Below, one piece after another: positions 47,192 through 58,435 of a stretch of DNA of 64,000 nt. This stretch comes from Phialocephala subalpina. Taxonomy: Eukaryota > Ascomycota > Leotiomycetes > Helotiales > Mollisiaceae. Each line of letters opens with the position of its first letter. The first letter of the stretch is position 1. The notes beneath the pieces are model-generated. The model ran no database searches, was not told the origin of the DNA, and saw nothing but the letters and a program-made list of their open reading frames with translations. The DNA lies in NCBI GenBank assembly GCA_900073065.1, contig FJOG01000009.1, positions 1,690,267-1,754,266 on the forward strand. The letters run 5' to 3'. Made by a program: the position numbers and the translations under genes.

Positions 47192-47878
47192 ATGAGAGTC
47201 ACTAAATCGTCTTGGTTGCTTTCATCGCTTGCTGCGCTGGGAATTTCCAATGCTCATGCAAAACTTTCGTCTCAACTGCAGTACTTTACTCTTTTCACTT
47301 TTTGTCCAGAACAAAATCAAAACAAAGCTAACCAAACGTTCAGATCCAGCGTTGCCAGTTCATCCTCTAGCGCCTCATCAAAACCAACAAGCACAAGTAC
47401 AAGCACAAAGACAACCACCGTCTCTCCCTCCTCCCTCGCCGCATCTAGCTCATCCAAACCCCTCTCCACCCTCACAACCTCAACCCGTACCCTAACCACC
47501 ACAACCTCCTCATCCATCTTCTCTTCCTCCTCTACCGCCTCCCCTACCTCGACCGGCCCAGCCATTAAAACCACCCTCGCCCCGGGCGGCGGCTGGACCT
47601 ACTACGGCTGCCGCACCGAAGGCACCTCCTCCCGTGCCCTCACCGGCGCAACAGTAGTGAACTACAACACCATGACGCTCGAAATCTGCGCAGCGGATTG
47701 TGAAGGCTATACGTATTTTGGGGTTGAGTATGGTGGTGAGTGTTATTGTGGGTTCTCGTGGAGTGCTGGGAGTACGAATGTTACGGATGGGGAGTGTAGT
47801 TTTGCTTGTCCGGGGAATAGCAATGAGTGGTGTGGGGCGGGGAATAGGTTGACGAGTTATGTTGCGAGGATTGTGTGA
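47192..47878 (+). CDS. Secreted single WSC-domain protein
   Basis: A single-exon frame of 228 aa. ATG 47192 opens a probable signal peptide (WLLSSLAALGISNAHA). A Ser/Thr/Pro-rich stretch (about 50-125) precedes one WSC domain (GWTYYGCRTEGTSSRAL to WCGAGNRLTSYV). It lies 155 bp after the peroxidase-WSC stop codon, on the same strand, and its WSC is closest in wording to WSC1 of that gene (YFGVEYGGECYCG is shared). A local duplication of the WSC module is the simplest explanation. Without a transmembrane segment it is not a Wsc-type sensor. An unseen upstream exon or fusion to the preceding gene is possible but no splice pair was found. The codon wobble changes from C/A to G/T near 47700. Confidence 0.75.
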   Translation: MRVTKSSWLLSSLAALGISNAHAKLSSQLQYFTLFTFCPEQNQNKANQTFRSSVASSSSSASSKPTSTSTSTKTTTVSPSSLAASSSSKPLSTLTTSTRTLTTTTSSSIFSSSSTASPTSTGPAIKTTLAPGGGWTYYGCRTEGTSSRALTGATVVNYNTMTLEICAADCEGYTYFGVEYGGECYCGFSWSAGSTNVTDGECSFACPGNSNEWCGAGNRLTSYVARIV

Positions 47879-49452
47879 GGGGAGGAAAGCAGAGCGGAGT
47901 AAAAGGGCTGGGTGGTTAGGTTGATTCGGGTGTTGGGAGATTTAATTATTATGAGTATATAAATCTTGCATATGCATATAGCGATGAATATTAGTAATTT
48001 GAGAAGATCCTTGGCAGCCTTGCCTGACTTGCAGATCCCTTAGATCTCTGCTTAAATCTGATATACTTGTCACGTTTCAACTTGGCAGGATGATGATATT
48101 GAGTAAGCGCTCAACTAGAGGCGAGACAGCTGAGACCTTCATCTATTTCTAGGCATCGATTTTAAGAGATTGGCATCCAAAGCCAAGACAGAAAGCAATA
48201 GAAGACAGAGAAGCAAGCACCCTCTTCTCGTGGTCTGATATTGACGGACTTGACGATTGGCACCCCGCTCCAACTGATTCACTTCTCCCTGAAGTCTGTT
48301 AGTATCTTCCAAGCCCGCAGGTGCTTCGGAAGGCCTAGAGGAGTGTTCATATCTGAGGCATGGTTTGCCGTCTCTGTTGCTTGGGTCATCGTGCACTTGC
48401 TGATCAGCTTCGGGTTCTTGTTCGCGTGCCTCTCTTGGATTCGTACTGGCTTCTTCCATGGTTTATGAAGTCTTTCGTTGGATCGAGGTATGCTTCTTGG
48501 ATTCATCGACAGCAAGAACTTTTGACTTGGCTGAATACATAGTGAGGTGAGTGGTAGATGGGAGTGGAAGTGATGAATTGGCTCGAAGAGGTGACTTGAA
48601 GTTGATCGAGTCTTCGTCTACATCGAGCCTTTCTGTCTCCAATTCGGATGCTCAAGGACGGTAAAAGGTTGTGAAAGTGAGCGTGTAGGTCGAAGGCGAG
48701 TGCTGGACGGAAATGGAAGTGGAAAACCGGTTCGAGAAAGTAACTTGATTATTATTAGGGTAAACTAGGGATTTGTGTAGACTTGAATCTTGCTTCAAGT
48801 TTTCGGTCGAAGGAGTAGAGGAGCAGTTGAAGTCGGAGGAAGCAGCTTGTTAATCTTTTGTAGGTGAGAAGTTGAAGGTCTCCCGGCCACGATTTCCAAG
48901 CTTGGGGTTACCTAACCGTGTTAGCGTGGGTTGTATGATTAAAGTTGATGGAGTATTAGAGTATCAATAGAATTCCAAGAATTCCAGTAAGCAAATTAAG
49001 CTTTCTAGAAAAGAGGTCCAAGGTCAAAACGTCTTCCAGACGTATTCTAGAAGGGTTCACGTGACTCAGCCCAGATCGCCGGGGGGAACAGACGTCAACA
49101 CGATTGTTCCAACACTGGAGGGACATTTGAACTCGGACCTCGAGAAGCGTCCGATGGAATTTCTAAAGCACATCCCTTCATATCTCCAGATGCCATTCCC
49201 CTCAAGTACTGTAGGTCGTGATGGATGTCCCAAGCTTCCTGGAATTGGGGTACCGCGATGTCGGGCCCACGAGAAAGGCGCTAGCAATGCAGGAGTAAGG
49301 CTATCCTTCTCTTCTTTTCCGTCAACAAGGCAGAACACACCACCCAAATTTCTCTCGCCTCACCACGCTCTTTACACGAATATCTGCATACCAGGCGTTC
49401 AAATACGGGTTTTGGATTGTATGTTATAATTTGGGACATTCTCCTCGTCAGC
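47879..49452. other. Gene-poor interval between the WSC gene and dot1
   Basis: About 1.6 kb. A minus-strand frame at 48139-48459 (106 codons) is Glu/Arg-rich with a short hydrophobic run; I cannot support it as a gene. Nothing else is recognised apart from the dot1 promoter. Confidence 0.45.
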
Positions 49453-51258
49453 ATGTTCAACTTCGGCGGCAAATCCAAGATCAAGCCGATCAAGGCTACG
49501 GTGCGAACGATCACAGTCCCTACGGAGAAGAAGCCACCTCCTAGACCTTCTGCCATTCAGGCGCAGAAGAGGCATTCGGATACTCGATCGCCTGCCTCTG
49601 CTCGAAATTCTCCTTCTACTGCGAGGTCGAGTCCCGCGACGACCTCTGGGGACGATTCGCGACTGAAAGTCCCGAAGCACAAGGGACATTCGAGACCGAG
49701 ATCGCCTGCCGAGCAGCGAATACGCTGGGGGGAAGATGACTCGGAGGAGGAAGGAAACGGTAGTACGGATTATGAGGGGCCTTCGCGGAAAAAGCAGAAG
49801 TTGGCGCGACCCGTGGACTCCAAGAGACAACTGCAACAGGAGAAAGCCTATTCCAAGAAGGGTGGGAGGGTGTTTGACATGATACATGCGGCGGATATCC
49901 CTATCGGTAAAAAGAAATCAAAGATTGCTGAACAGGTCGCGGAGAATCTTACTGTTGAGTTCCAATACCCGAGTTCGTCTCAGCGTGAGAGGTGAGTTGT
50001 ATCTTCCTTCCCGTGGCAGTCCAAGGAAGCGAGCAACGAATCTACTACAAAGCTGGGAACATTTCATCACGACCAGAAGTGAAGAAATGGGAGCGGAGGG
50101 GTATTTGGCGCAAAGCTGATCACTGTCTTGGCAGGTACGCCCTCATAATACGAAAAGATGAAATTAATCCTCCCGAAGAGTTCCTCGAGATTGCAAAGAT
50201 TGTCACGGAGGTCTACCTGACGCCGGAACAGGCAGAGGAGTTCAACGAGCCAAATCAAGGCATCATCCGACAGCTAGAGAAGACGAAGAATATATGGTTA
50301 AGGGACGCTAGGAATGCCGAGAGCCTGGAGAAGTTCAAATTGGCGGTTGATAAATACAACAAATCCCTCTCTCGACTTATCGACGGTGGGGCTATCACCA
50401 ACAATCTCGGCGCTAGACATGATCTGCCACTTCACATGGTCCTCCGTATCCTACAGCAAGTATACGACCGCGCTGTCTCGCCTTATGTTGACACACTGAA
50501 GCAATATGAGAATGGCACAGACAACGTATATGGAGAGTTGCTTGGCAAATTCATCTCGGAGGCTCTGATCAACACGGGCCTGAAATCGGATCAGGTCTTC
50601 GTAGATCTCGGTTCTGGTGTAGGAAACGTGGTTCTGCAAGCTGCCTTGCAATTCGGTTGTGAGAGCTGGGGATGTGAGATGATGGACAACGCGTGTGATC
50701 TTGCCGAAAGTCAGGAAAAGGAGTTCAATGCTCGGTGCCGGTTGTGGGGCATAAAGCCTGGTGATGTGCATCTTGAGCGAGGAGATTTCCTGGAGAACCA
50801 GGCAATTCAGGAGGCCATGAAGAGAGCAGACGTTATTCTTGTCAATAACCAAGCGTTCACTCCAGATTTGAACCATAAACTCATCCAGCTCTTCCTAGAT
50901 CTGAAGGACGGGTGCAAGATTGTTTCACTGAGGTCTTTCGTCCCTGATGGCCATGAAATATCAGATCGTAACCTCTACGACCCGGTGAACCTTCTGGAGG
51001 TTAAGAAGCTGGAGTACTTTAGTGGGAGCGTTAGCTGGACCGATGTAAGTACTTTATCTTCGCGGAGTAGCATCCCCCATTTCTCTTTGTTTTGGGAGTG
51101 CTGAATATACCGGCACTCCTGGGACTTTCTCCCCGCCCCTTCAAAATACATGAAGAAAGGAATACTGACTCCGAGACTCTGGGTAACAGATTGGTGGCGA
51201 TTATTTCCTTGCTACCAAAGACGAGAAACGGGTAAAGAAATGGATGGACCAAGAATGA
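49453..51258 (+). CDS. dot1: DOT1 histone H3K79 methyltransferase
   Basis: Exons 49453-49991, 50135-51044 and 51190-51258 give 505 aa. The start MFNFGGKSKIKPIK (ATG 49453) is chosen over upstream codons because it opens the conserved fungal Dot1 N-terminus. Residues 1-150 are basic and disordered, a nucleosome-binding tail. The Dot1 fold follows: VYGELLGKF (about 311), the SAM loop VFVDLGSGVGNVVLQAA (about 334-350), GCEMMDNAC, and the channel motif NNQAF (about 417) where many Dot1 proteins have NNFAF. The C-terminus ends KWMDQE after a short third exon. Dot1 mono-, di- and trimethylates H3K79 without a SET domain and works in telomeric silencing and checkpoint signalling. Introns are long for this genome (143 and 145 bp). 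Confidence 0.95.
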
Positions 51259-51406
51259 TTCGTGCTCTTGTTTGGTGTTCATGTCCCGGCATAGCGAACC
51301 TGGTTGGATTCATAAGTGGTATAGGCCGAACAGGCTCCAGTTGTACTGTACTGTATGATTGTAGTCACGTTGTAGTGACAAAGCATTGACGTCTGATGAC
51401 CATGTT

Positions 51407-52103
51407 CTATCGTCTATCGTGTTGATCTTGAAGTGTTCTATTCATCTCTTCTGCTTCGCGACCTTTCCGAGCCATCCACCGGTCGATCAAGTCCTTGTTT
51501 TCGGATTTGAGTGCTTTGGCTTTCTGTTCAGACATGTTGAGTTGTAGGTTGAGTGAAATGACCTCGTCATGAACATCCTTCATCATCTGTCAGCTTCCAT
51601 AATCAGGAGGTGGGGTGGAGAGCATACATCCAAGAGCTTGGTCTTGCCCCGCAGCTCCTCGTCCCTATCCTTGAGCTTCTGGCTGAGATATGCCCGGTCC
51701 TTGCCGAGTTCGTCAATGAGCTTCGAGTCTGTCTTGCTCTTGGCCTTCAACTTGGTAAGCTCTGCTTCTGCCACCTTGATCCGTGATTGTAGCTGTCCGT
51801 TAGAGCGCAAGGCTTCCGTAAGGTCCTTTCTGATCTGCGCTGAGCCATCATTTGCAGTAACAGGAACATCTTTGGACTTAGTATCGTTCGGAGGTGGGGT
51901 AGTGTTGGCAGCTTTTTCTGCCTCGAGTGCAGTTGCGCGTTCCAATAAGCTTGTGTCTGAACATTTGTTAGCTATGAAATAGCAGAATTGAAAGCGCACA
52001 TACAGGCTGCTATCAGGTCATCATCTAATCTTTGGTAGCTGGCCCTCTCTCGTTCATCTCTTTCTCGCAGAGCTTGGGTATACTCATCGCGCCATGAAGT
52101 CAT
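51407..52103 (-). CDS. atg16: ATG16 autophagy protein
   Basis: Exons 52103-52004, 51956-51628 and 51586-51407 encode 202 aa. The N-terminal [20 protein letters not shown] is the Atg5-binding helix of Atg16. The rest is one long coiled coil: [31 protein letters not shown], then [32 protein letters not shown] and [11 protein letters not shown]. Length matches short fungal Atg16, without the WD40 domain of animals. Atg16 dimerises and holds Atg12-Atg5 as the E3-like complex that lipidates Atg8 at the phagophore. The frame is open upstream to about 52289, but ATG 52103 fits the family start. The gene faces dot1 (148 bp between stops) and diverges from ypt7. Confidence 0.94.
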
Positions 52104-52480
52104 TTTTTGCTCTGCGAAAACTGGACCTGGATAGCCGCATGTCTGGTGAGGCTGATAATGGTAGGCAGTTGTCGCAAAGGCTGTGACTGTGACGATGTTC
52201 AAGGCTGCAGTAGTAAATGATAGGCTGAAGCTCGGGCCTTTCAGTAGCGTGGCGGGCACCGTCAACTTCAAGCTCCAGTTCACCAACACTGACCGTTCCT
52301 AGACATCAACATAATATCACTTCGAGACTCCAGAACGACGCACTACGAGGAGTTAGTCTTCGGCAGGACATATTATTCATTGTCCTTTGCTTCGACTCCC
52401 GAGATCATCAATAGATCGTCGACTCTGCCAGCATCTGAGGCTGTTATCGCGCATCCCCAATTTCCAAACCAGCCCTCGTG
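52104..52480. promoter_or_regulatory. Shared intergenic region atg16 / ypt7
   Basis: 377 bp between divergent start codons of two genes of the same pathway. No specific regulatory motif was identified. Confidence 0.55.
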
Positions 52481-53586
52481 ATGGCTTCCCGAAAGAAGGT
52501 TCTACTTAAGGTTTGCCAACACCTGGTAGCGGAGCATAGCTCTGGAATCGTCTCTTTAGAATGTACTGACGCAGCTCTCTCTAGGTCATTATCCTTGGGG
52601 ACAGCGGTGTCGGCAAGACCTCCTTGATGAACCAATATGTACGTCCCACCTGTCTTAGTGGATGACAATCTGCGTCCACTCTTTAGAACCATAGCTTACG
52701 CCTGGAAAGGTCAACAAGAAGTTCAGCGCAAGCTACAAAGCAACGATCGGTGCAGATTTCCTGACGAAAGAGGTTCTGGTGGACGACCGTTTAGTAACTA
52801 TGCAGGTACGAGGTTACACCCACGAGCATACAAGGAGAAACGTTGATGGTGAATAGCTCTGGGATACTGCAGGACAAGAGAGATTCCAGTCGTTAGGTGT
52901 TGCGTTCTACAGAGGCGCAGACTGCTGCGTTTTGGTCTACGATGTCAACAACTCGAAGAGCTTCGATACCCTTGATAGCTGGAGAGACGAGTTCTTGATC
53001 CAGGCTTCCCCAAGAGACCCCGACAGCTTCCCGTTTGTGAGCAAATTGGACTTCCAAGATCTGCAGAAGTTGTGCTGATATATAATAGGTGGTACTGGGC
53101 AACAAGATTGATGTGGAGGAGAACAAGAGAGTAGTAAGCTGCCAACCGGTCATGCGAGTGATGTTTGCTAATGTGTTCCAGATTTCATCAAAGAGAGCTA
53201 TGACTTTCTGTCAATCCAAGGGCGGCATACCATATTTCGAGACTAGCGCAAAGGAGGCCATCAATGTAGAGCAGGCATTCGAAGGTCAGTCGCTTCCCAT
53301 CTAGTGGTTTCAATCTCCTAGACCTGGCAGGGCTTTGTCGGGCAGGTTGGAGACAAGTATCTCGGCTGGTGTAGTCCTGGCGAGGGTGGCCCAAAAGTTC
53401 AGCGATAGCAGGGAGATTGAAAGCCCCAATCCCGTCTGTAGTAGGTCAAGACAAACAGCTGACACTTGTTACCTAGTCATTGCAAGGAATGCACTTGCTC
53501 AAGAAGAGTCCGAGGAGTTCAGCGGCGACTTCTCAGACCCAATCAACATTCACATCGAGAACGATAGAGATGGGTGTGCCTGCTAG
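52481..53586 (+). CDS. ypt7: YPT7/RAB7 GTPase
   Basis: Seven exons: 52481-52510, 52585-52638, 52710-52805, 52857-53036, 53089-53133, 53182-53284, 53477-53586, giving 205 aa. The G motifs are complete: GDSGVGKT (15-22), a switch I TIGADF, WDTAGQE (62-68), NKID (125-128) and SAK. The C-terminus ends CAC, the double-geranylgeranylated type. The N-terminus [17 protein letters not shown] is almost invariant in fungal Rab7. Ypt7 controls late endosome, autophagosome and vacuole fusion through the HOPS complex. Six introns in a 618-nt coding region is heavy; the last is 192 bp. No anomalies seen. Confidence 0.97.
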
Positions 53587-56452
53587 ATTAGAAGAGAGGG
53601 TTATTTCTGGTTCGACTCATCAAGCTGTTTCCTTCATACTCATTTTCTATACCATAGGTCATCTTGCGTTTCGGATGGCCAGAGCTGGGTACGCGTGTAC
53701 ATAAGGATTCATTCGTGGCGCTGTGGTGTCTGCTTCTCCTTGTTTATACAGAATGCATAATCTTCGTCAGTGGATCCATTGTGCCTATTGACTACTCTGT
53801 GCAAATACGCCGGATATATATGTGTGTGTCTAAGATAATACAGAGGAAATATTTATCACGAGCTCACTAACGATTATGATATTGCTTTCGTGCCAGATCT
53901 GAAAGGGGCATATAAGCGACTTTTCTATTCTGCCCCTCATTTCAGTATTGGGAGCTATACTGCTTTTCATACCACATACCTTACAAGGATTGTTCTAACA
54001 GAGTGCCAGTAAAACAACGAAAGACTAAGCTGAGTTGGGACATTCTATAAGCTCGTGGTCCAGGGGTGTTCTGGATCTTCTGCTGCATCTTCTTCTGTCT
54101 CGGACTCTTGAGCCAAAGTCTCGGCTCCTTTCATCCTATGGTAGAAGTTCGATTGAAGGCCTGGTTGGTCCATTCCATACATCAATGTCCACTTTATTGT
54201 ACTATGGGGAAGCTATAGCCCAAAACTTCTGCAACAGTAGTTAGATATTGTGTCTTTCAAAGGCCATTCAAATACTACAGCTAGGGAAGGAAATCATGTT
54301 GTTGTTGGGCTATACGAAGAGTGGGCTTTCAGTTTAATCTTCCGTCGGCAACATCTGCGCGAAATAGATATACGGACGTGGAGTCGTTGCTTATTAAATG
54401 CACAAGCTTAGCTTGTTATTCAGACTATCGGTCTGCAAGTCTCGCGTATGCTCCTGGCCCCGTGTCGTCAAGGACTCGAAGCTGCAGAAGGAGCATTGGT
54501 TTGGCCCTTCATACCCAGCAGTGTATTTAATACTCTATTCAGTAAGTGAAAGGATTACAGGCGAGGGCTCGGAGGCGTGTGAAGTTATCTTGGCTCGAGG
54601 TTGAACTTCGCAACTACCAACTAGTGCACAAGACCAGTTTCAACTTGATAGGTTGCGCTACCTCGCGGTTTTCGACAAAGGGGACACGTTGAAGTACGAC
54701 GAACTCAGGTACATTCATCAGAATTCGAGAATGCTGGCCGAGGAGCCAAGTATGATCGGTGATATTTTCCCAGAACTCTTGTCGCAGCTTGGTCGAAGCT
54801 CGGCTCCACTTTCTTTTCCAAAGTCCTAGCATGTGTAGGACATTTAAGTGCTCCAAAATACATGTTCTGCACTTTTAAAGCTTGCATAATTAGGAGACGG
54901 GATCTCTTCGTGCCTTCTCAATTGGCAAGCGAGAACCACAATGGCTACTCCAGAGGGGATATTAATAGGCTCTCCCACCAAAATATTTCTTTCCTCCCAT
55001 ACAACAAACCATTGGAAGCCGTCTTTGCTCAATGCCAGGGCTATGCTGAGCACAGCATCTCCTCGATGCGATACCCCTCCTTCAATATTATTATGTTATT
55101 CCTTCTTGCTCCTTCTCGTGAGGGAAACGGGGACTACAATGGCACCTCGTTCATTCCCAATTGGAGGGCGAGTCTCATAATGACGCTCTCTTTCCTTCCC
55201 AGCCGGTTGGCAAGGACTATGATAGGCACGCTAGTGGATATATCAAGAGGACCTCTCTCCAGGCCAAACCATCCCTCTTACACAACACAACACAACACCA
55301 GCTCATGAAACCCTCTTTACTCGAGGTAAATCACACCTCGCAGTTTTATCTTTCTGCTTCATGCGAGAAGGCTAACTCCAACAGCATGAGATTCCATGCC
55401 TCCTTGGGAGATGCCTAACGTTCCTTCTCAGATTGACAAGCGAAACCCATGACAAGCACGCAAGTGAATATATCAAGGGAATCTCTCTCCAGCTTAAACC
55501 ATACCTCTTACACAACATTTCCAGCCGTCTTGACTCCAGACTGCGGCTCCTAGATCGAGCAGAAGTCAAACTTCAGCGTCATCTATCCCATTCGGAAGAC
55601 CTCGTTCGTTCCGTCTCGGCACGGGACTCCAAACAACATTTCGTTCCTTCCTAATCACTAGGCGAGAACCACAACCACCCACGCTAGTGAGTATATCTAG
55701 AGGATCTCTCTCCAGATCAAACCTTCTCTCTTACACGGATTTTTCAAGGACGAGTCCTCCCCAAAGCACTGAGGTAAAAGCCTTGGTTTGTAGGACGTGG
55801 AGCGAGAAAGTCCAGGCAAAGCTGGGACATTAGAAATACTGGTGCAAGGGTAAGAATCAAGGCAAGTCTTCTAAGTATGCCGAAGCCCCAGATAGGGTGA
55901 ACTGACATATAAAACAGAAGCAAGTCAGGCGGGTTTTGCCAGCAGCACAATAACCTTGAATTACTGGCTGATCCGCCAATACAACCACCTTAGATTATAT
56001 TGCACCAAGCAACCAATCCTGCTATTTGTCTTGTGTTATTCAGGACCAAGACAAAGACGCTTTCACTGTAGGAGGAGGACTTAGCGTCGGATGTGCCTTC
56101 CCGATACAGGATCGTTATCGCGGGCGTGCCTGAATAACTTCGATAAGGGCACGAGCCACTTACCAAGGTTGGCGTGTTTAAAGTAACGACAACCCGCCGA
56201 AATAAGTCGCGATCTGAAGCTGTAACACTTCAAAACGAGCATCCGCCAATTCTTGGGAAGAGTGCAGCAGTATGCAAACATATCCGCAGCAATATTCCCC
56301 TCCTGGTGTGTCACTCATCTCGAGTCCTTGACTCAAGCAACACATTCACATTTGGATTCAGTGACAGGGCTGTCACTGCAACGCCGATAAGACAACAAGC
56401 AAAGTGGGAGGACAGCACAAAGAGTGTACAACAATAATTATTGCCCTACACA
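53587..56452. other. Gene-poor 2.9-kb interval with degenerate repeats
   Basis: No supported gene. Short frames are present, for example at minus 54614-54856, ending with a protein-like VPEFVVLQRVPFVENREV segment. I could not connect it to a start or neighbouring exon. It could be the tail of a lost gene. An imperfect repeat array occupies 54913-55740. Confidence 0.5.
54913..55740. repeat. Degenerate ~225-bp tandem repeat, four partial copies
   Basis: Similar cores begin near 54913, 55201, 55431 and 55651. All share a block of the type CCTTCTCA..GGCAAGCGAGAAC, then CACGCTAGTGAATATATCAA, then GGA.CTCTCTCCAG..CAAACC and CTCTTACACAA. The last three are spaced 223-230 bp apart. The second and third copies translate in parallel (HAS.YIK..SLQ.KP.LLHN), so the unit may once have been coding. 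Identity is by eye and roughly 65-75 %. Confidence 0.65.
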
Positions 56453-57972
56453 ATGGCAGACAATATGCTGCCTGCTGGCCGAAGATCATCAGAAAACTAT
56501 GAAAGGCACTTGTCCTCGCTGCTCTCTAGCAGCAAACCTAACGGCTTTCGAGCTTCCGCTGGCCTCGAGAATATTGCCCGTCGAACCTTGGGTATCACCC
56601 TACTGTTGACGACGGTTGTACTATGGACAGCCTCCAACTTCATTCAAAGTGCAAGTCTTCCTCCTGCTTCTCTGAATCACGGTTGCTGACAATTGGTAGT
56701 TCATATTCGCAGACAACACGTACTCGAAGCCGTACTTCGTTACATATGTGAACACGGCAACCTTCGCAATTTCCTTGGTGCCGATCATGATCCGGCTCTC
56801 ATATGAACATGGGTTTGAACATGTGCGTACGTCGTGCGTGGAGTTCTGGCGAGGGAGTGTCAACCAATACCGAGCTATTGGGACCAAGTCCGAAGACAGA
56901 GAAGATGATGCCGAAGATGCTATGTCTGCTAGTCAGACTCGACTACTGGTTGATAATGAAGGAGGAGTCATCGATGCTCTCCCTGGAGATGCTCAAGTCC
57001 AGGAACAGAAGTTGAATCTGCAGGAGACTGCAAAACTCAGCTTGGAATTCTGTCTCCTCTGGTTCGTCGCCAATTACTTGGTGTCAGCCTGCTTGGAGTA
57101 TACAAGTGTGGCTTCGTCAACGATCCTGACTTCGACAAGCAGTATTTGGACGTTGATGTTCGGAGCTTTCGCACGAGTGGAGCACTTCTCGTTCAAGAAG
57201 CTCATCGGAGTATTTGCTTCTTTGGTCGGGATCATCTTGATCTCTACTGTGGATTTATCAGGAAAAGACAACGACGAGAACAGGGGGAACTTCCCTCACA
57301 AAAGCAAGGGAGAGATAGCTCTTGGGGATGCCAGTAAGTTCCTTGCCACCCATGACCACACCCTTGTTGCTTTCATGTTCCTCTTTTCCTGCCATTCTCC
57401 ATTTCGACCTCATGGGTAGAATGACTGCTGATATCGACTTTTCACTCTGAAGTGGCTCTTGGGAGTGCTGTGGTATACGGCATGTATATTGTCGTCATGA
57501 AGAAGAGAGTCGGCAACGAAGACCGTGTGAACATGCCTCTGTTCTTTGGCCTGGTGGGATTCTTCAACCTCATTTTCCTATGGCCAGGATTGTTCATCCT
57601 CCATTGGACTGGTGTGGAGCCGTTCGCATTACCTCCAACAGGCAGAGTTTGGACGATTGTCCTCGTGAGTCCTTCCCTCCGGTATTTGTCCCATCAACTA
57701 ACGTGGTTTAGGTGAACGCTGTAATATCCCTCGTCAGCGATTTTGCCTGGGCATATGCTCTCCTCCTGACCACGCCGTTGGTCGTGACAGTCGGGATATC
57801 CATGACCATCCCACTGTCTTTGATCGGACAGATGGTCTTGAGTGCCCAGTATTCGAGCGCTACGTATTGGGTGGGAGCCTGTATTGTTCTCTCGTCCTTC
57901 TTATTCATCAACTACGAAACTCGAGAAGACAGCGAGTCTCACGGGCCGCAAAACGTAGTCTACTCTGCTTAA
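56453..57972 (+). CDS. SLC35F/EamA (DMT) solute transporter
   Basis: Exons 56453-56650, 56700-57333, 57453-57664 and 57712-57972 encode 434 aa. About ten hydrophobic helices are readable, e.g. TLGITLLLTTVVLWTASNFI, LLWFVANYLVSACLEY, LIGVFASLVGIILISTV, FFGLVGFFNLIFLWPGLFIL and ACIVLSSFLFINYET. The order and the VASSTILTSTSSIWTL motif match the SLC35F5 / yeast YML018C-THI74 group of the drug/metabolite transporter superfamily, located on endomembranes or the vacuole. A long acidic cytosolic loop lies between TM2 and TM3. The first intron has a GC donor (AGT|GCAAGT). The transported solute is not known. Confidence 0.9.
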
Positions 57973-58435
57973 CCAAAGTACCATGATGCTCAACATGTCG
58001 GGCGCCAGATTAAGAAGCACGGGGTGAGGCTTGTCGCTGAAAGTCCTTGACGCGTTCGTCGAACGAGACTCGCTCCTGGATTCGTTGGCTCGTCACGCGC
58101 AATTGAAAGTTGCAGTCTGATATTGGAGCAAAAAGAGAGGACGCACATACAGTCCCTTGAAATGTCCTCGTCCAGGAGGTGCATTGAAATTCATACTTGT
58201 TTCTCGGTGTCGTGGCTTCCCGAAGGGATTAACGCGGGTGTTGATTTTGTTGTTAGGTTGGCGTCGGGGGAAGGAGCCTCCGAATCCCCTCAGAAAACTT
58301 CGCGCACGATCTGCACCTTCCACCAACACGCATCGCACGCACACACCAATTCCATCTTCGCAATCATTTGAATGTTCCCAGTATCGTAGAACATTCTCAA
58401 TTTCTGAAATCTGACGCATCTGACCCTCCCGCAAA
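57973..58435. other. Intergenic region SLC35F / Pth11-like gene
   Basis: About 460 bp, 3' flank of the transporter and promoter of the 7TM gene. No feature beyond chance frames. Confidence 0.45.

Noticed and set aside
44040..47878. One gene spanning the peroxidase and the downstream WSC protein
   Set aside because: A stop at 47034-47036 is followed by a fresh ATG with a signal peptide; no phase-keeping splice pair was found.
48139..48459. Minus-strand 106-codon frame
   Set aside because: Low complexity with Glu/Arg bias, no start context, no similarity recognised; overlapped by plus-strand frames of equal length.
49992..50134. Dot1 frame starting inside its first intron (ATG 49992)
   Set aside because: The intron-spliced model joins the conserved Dot1 residues QRER-YALII in phase; the intron-retained start has no family support.
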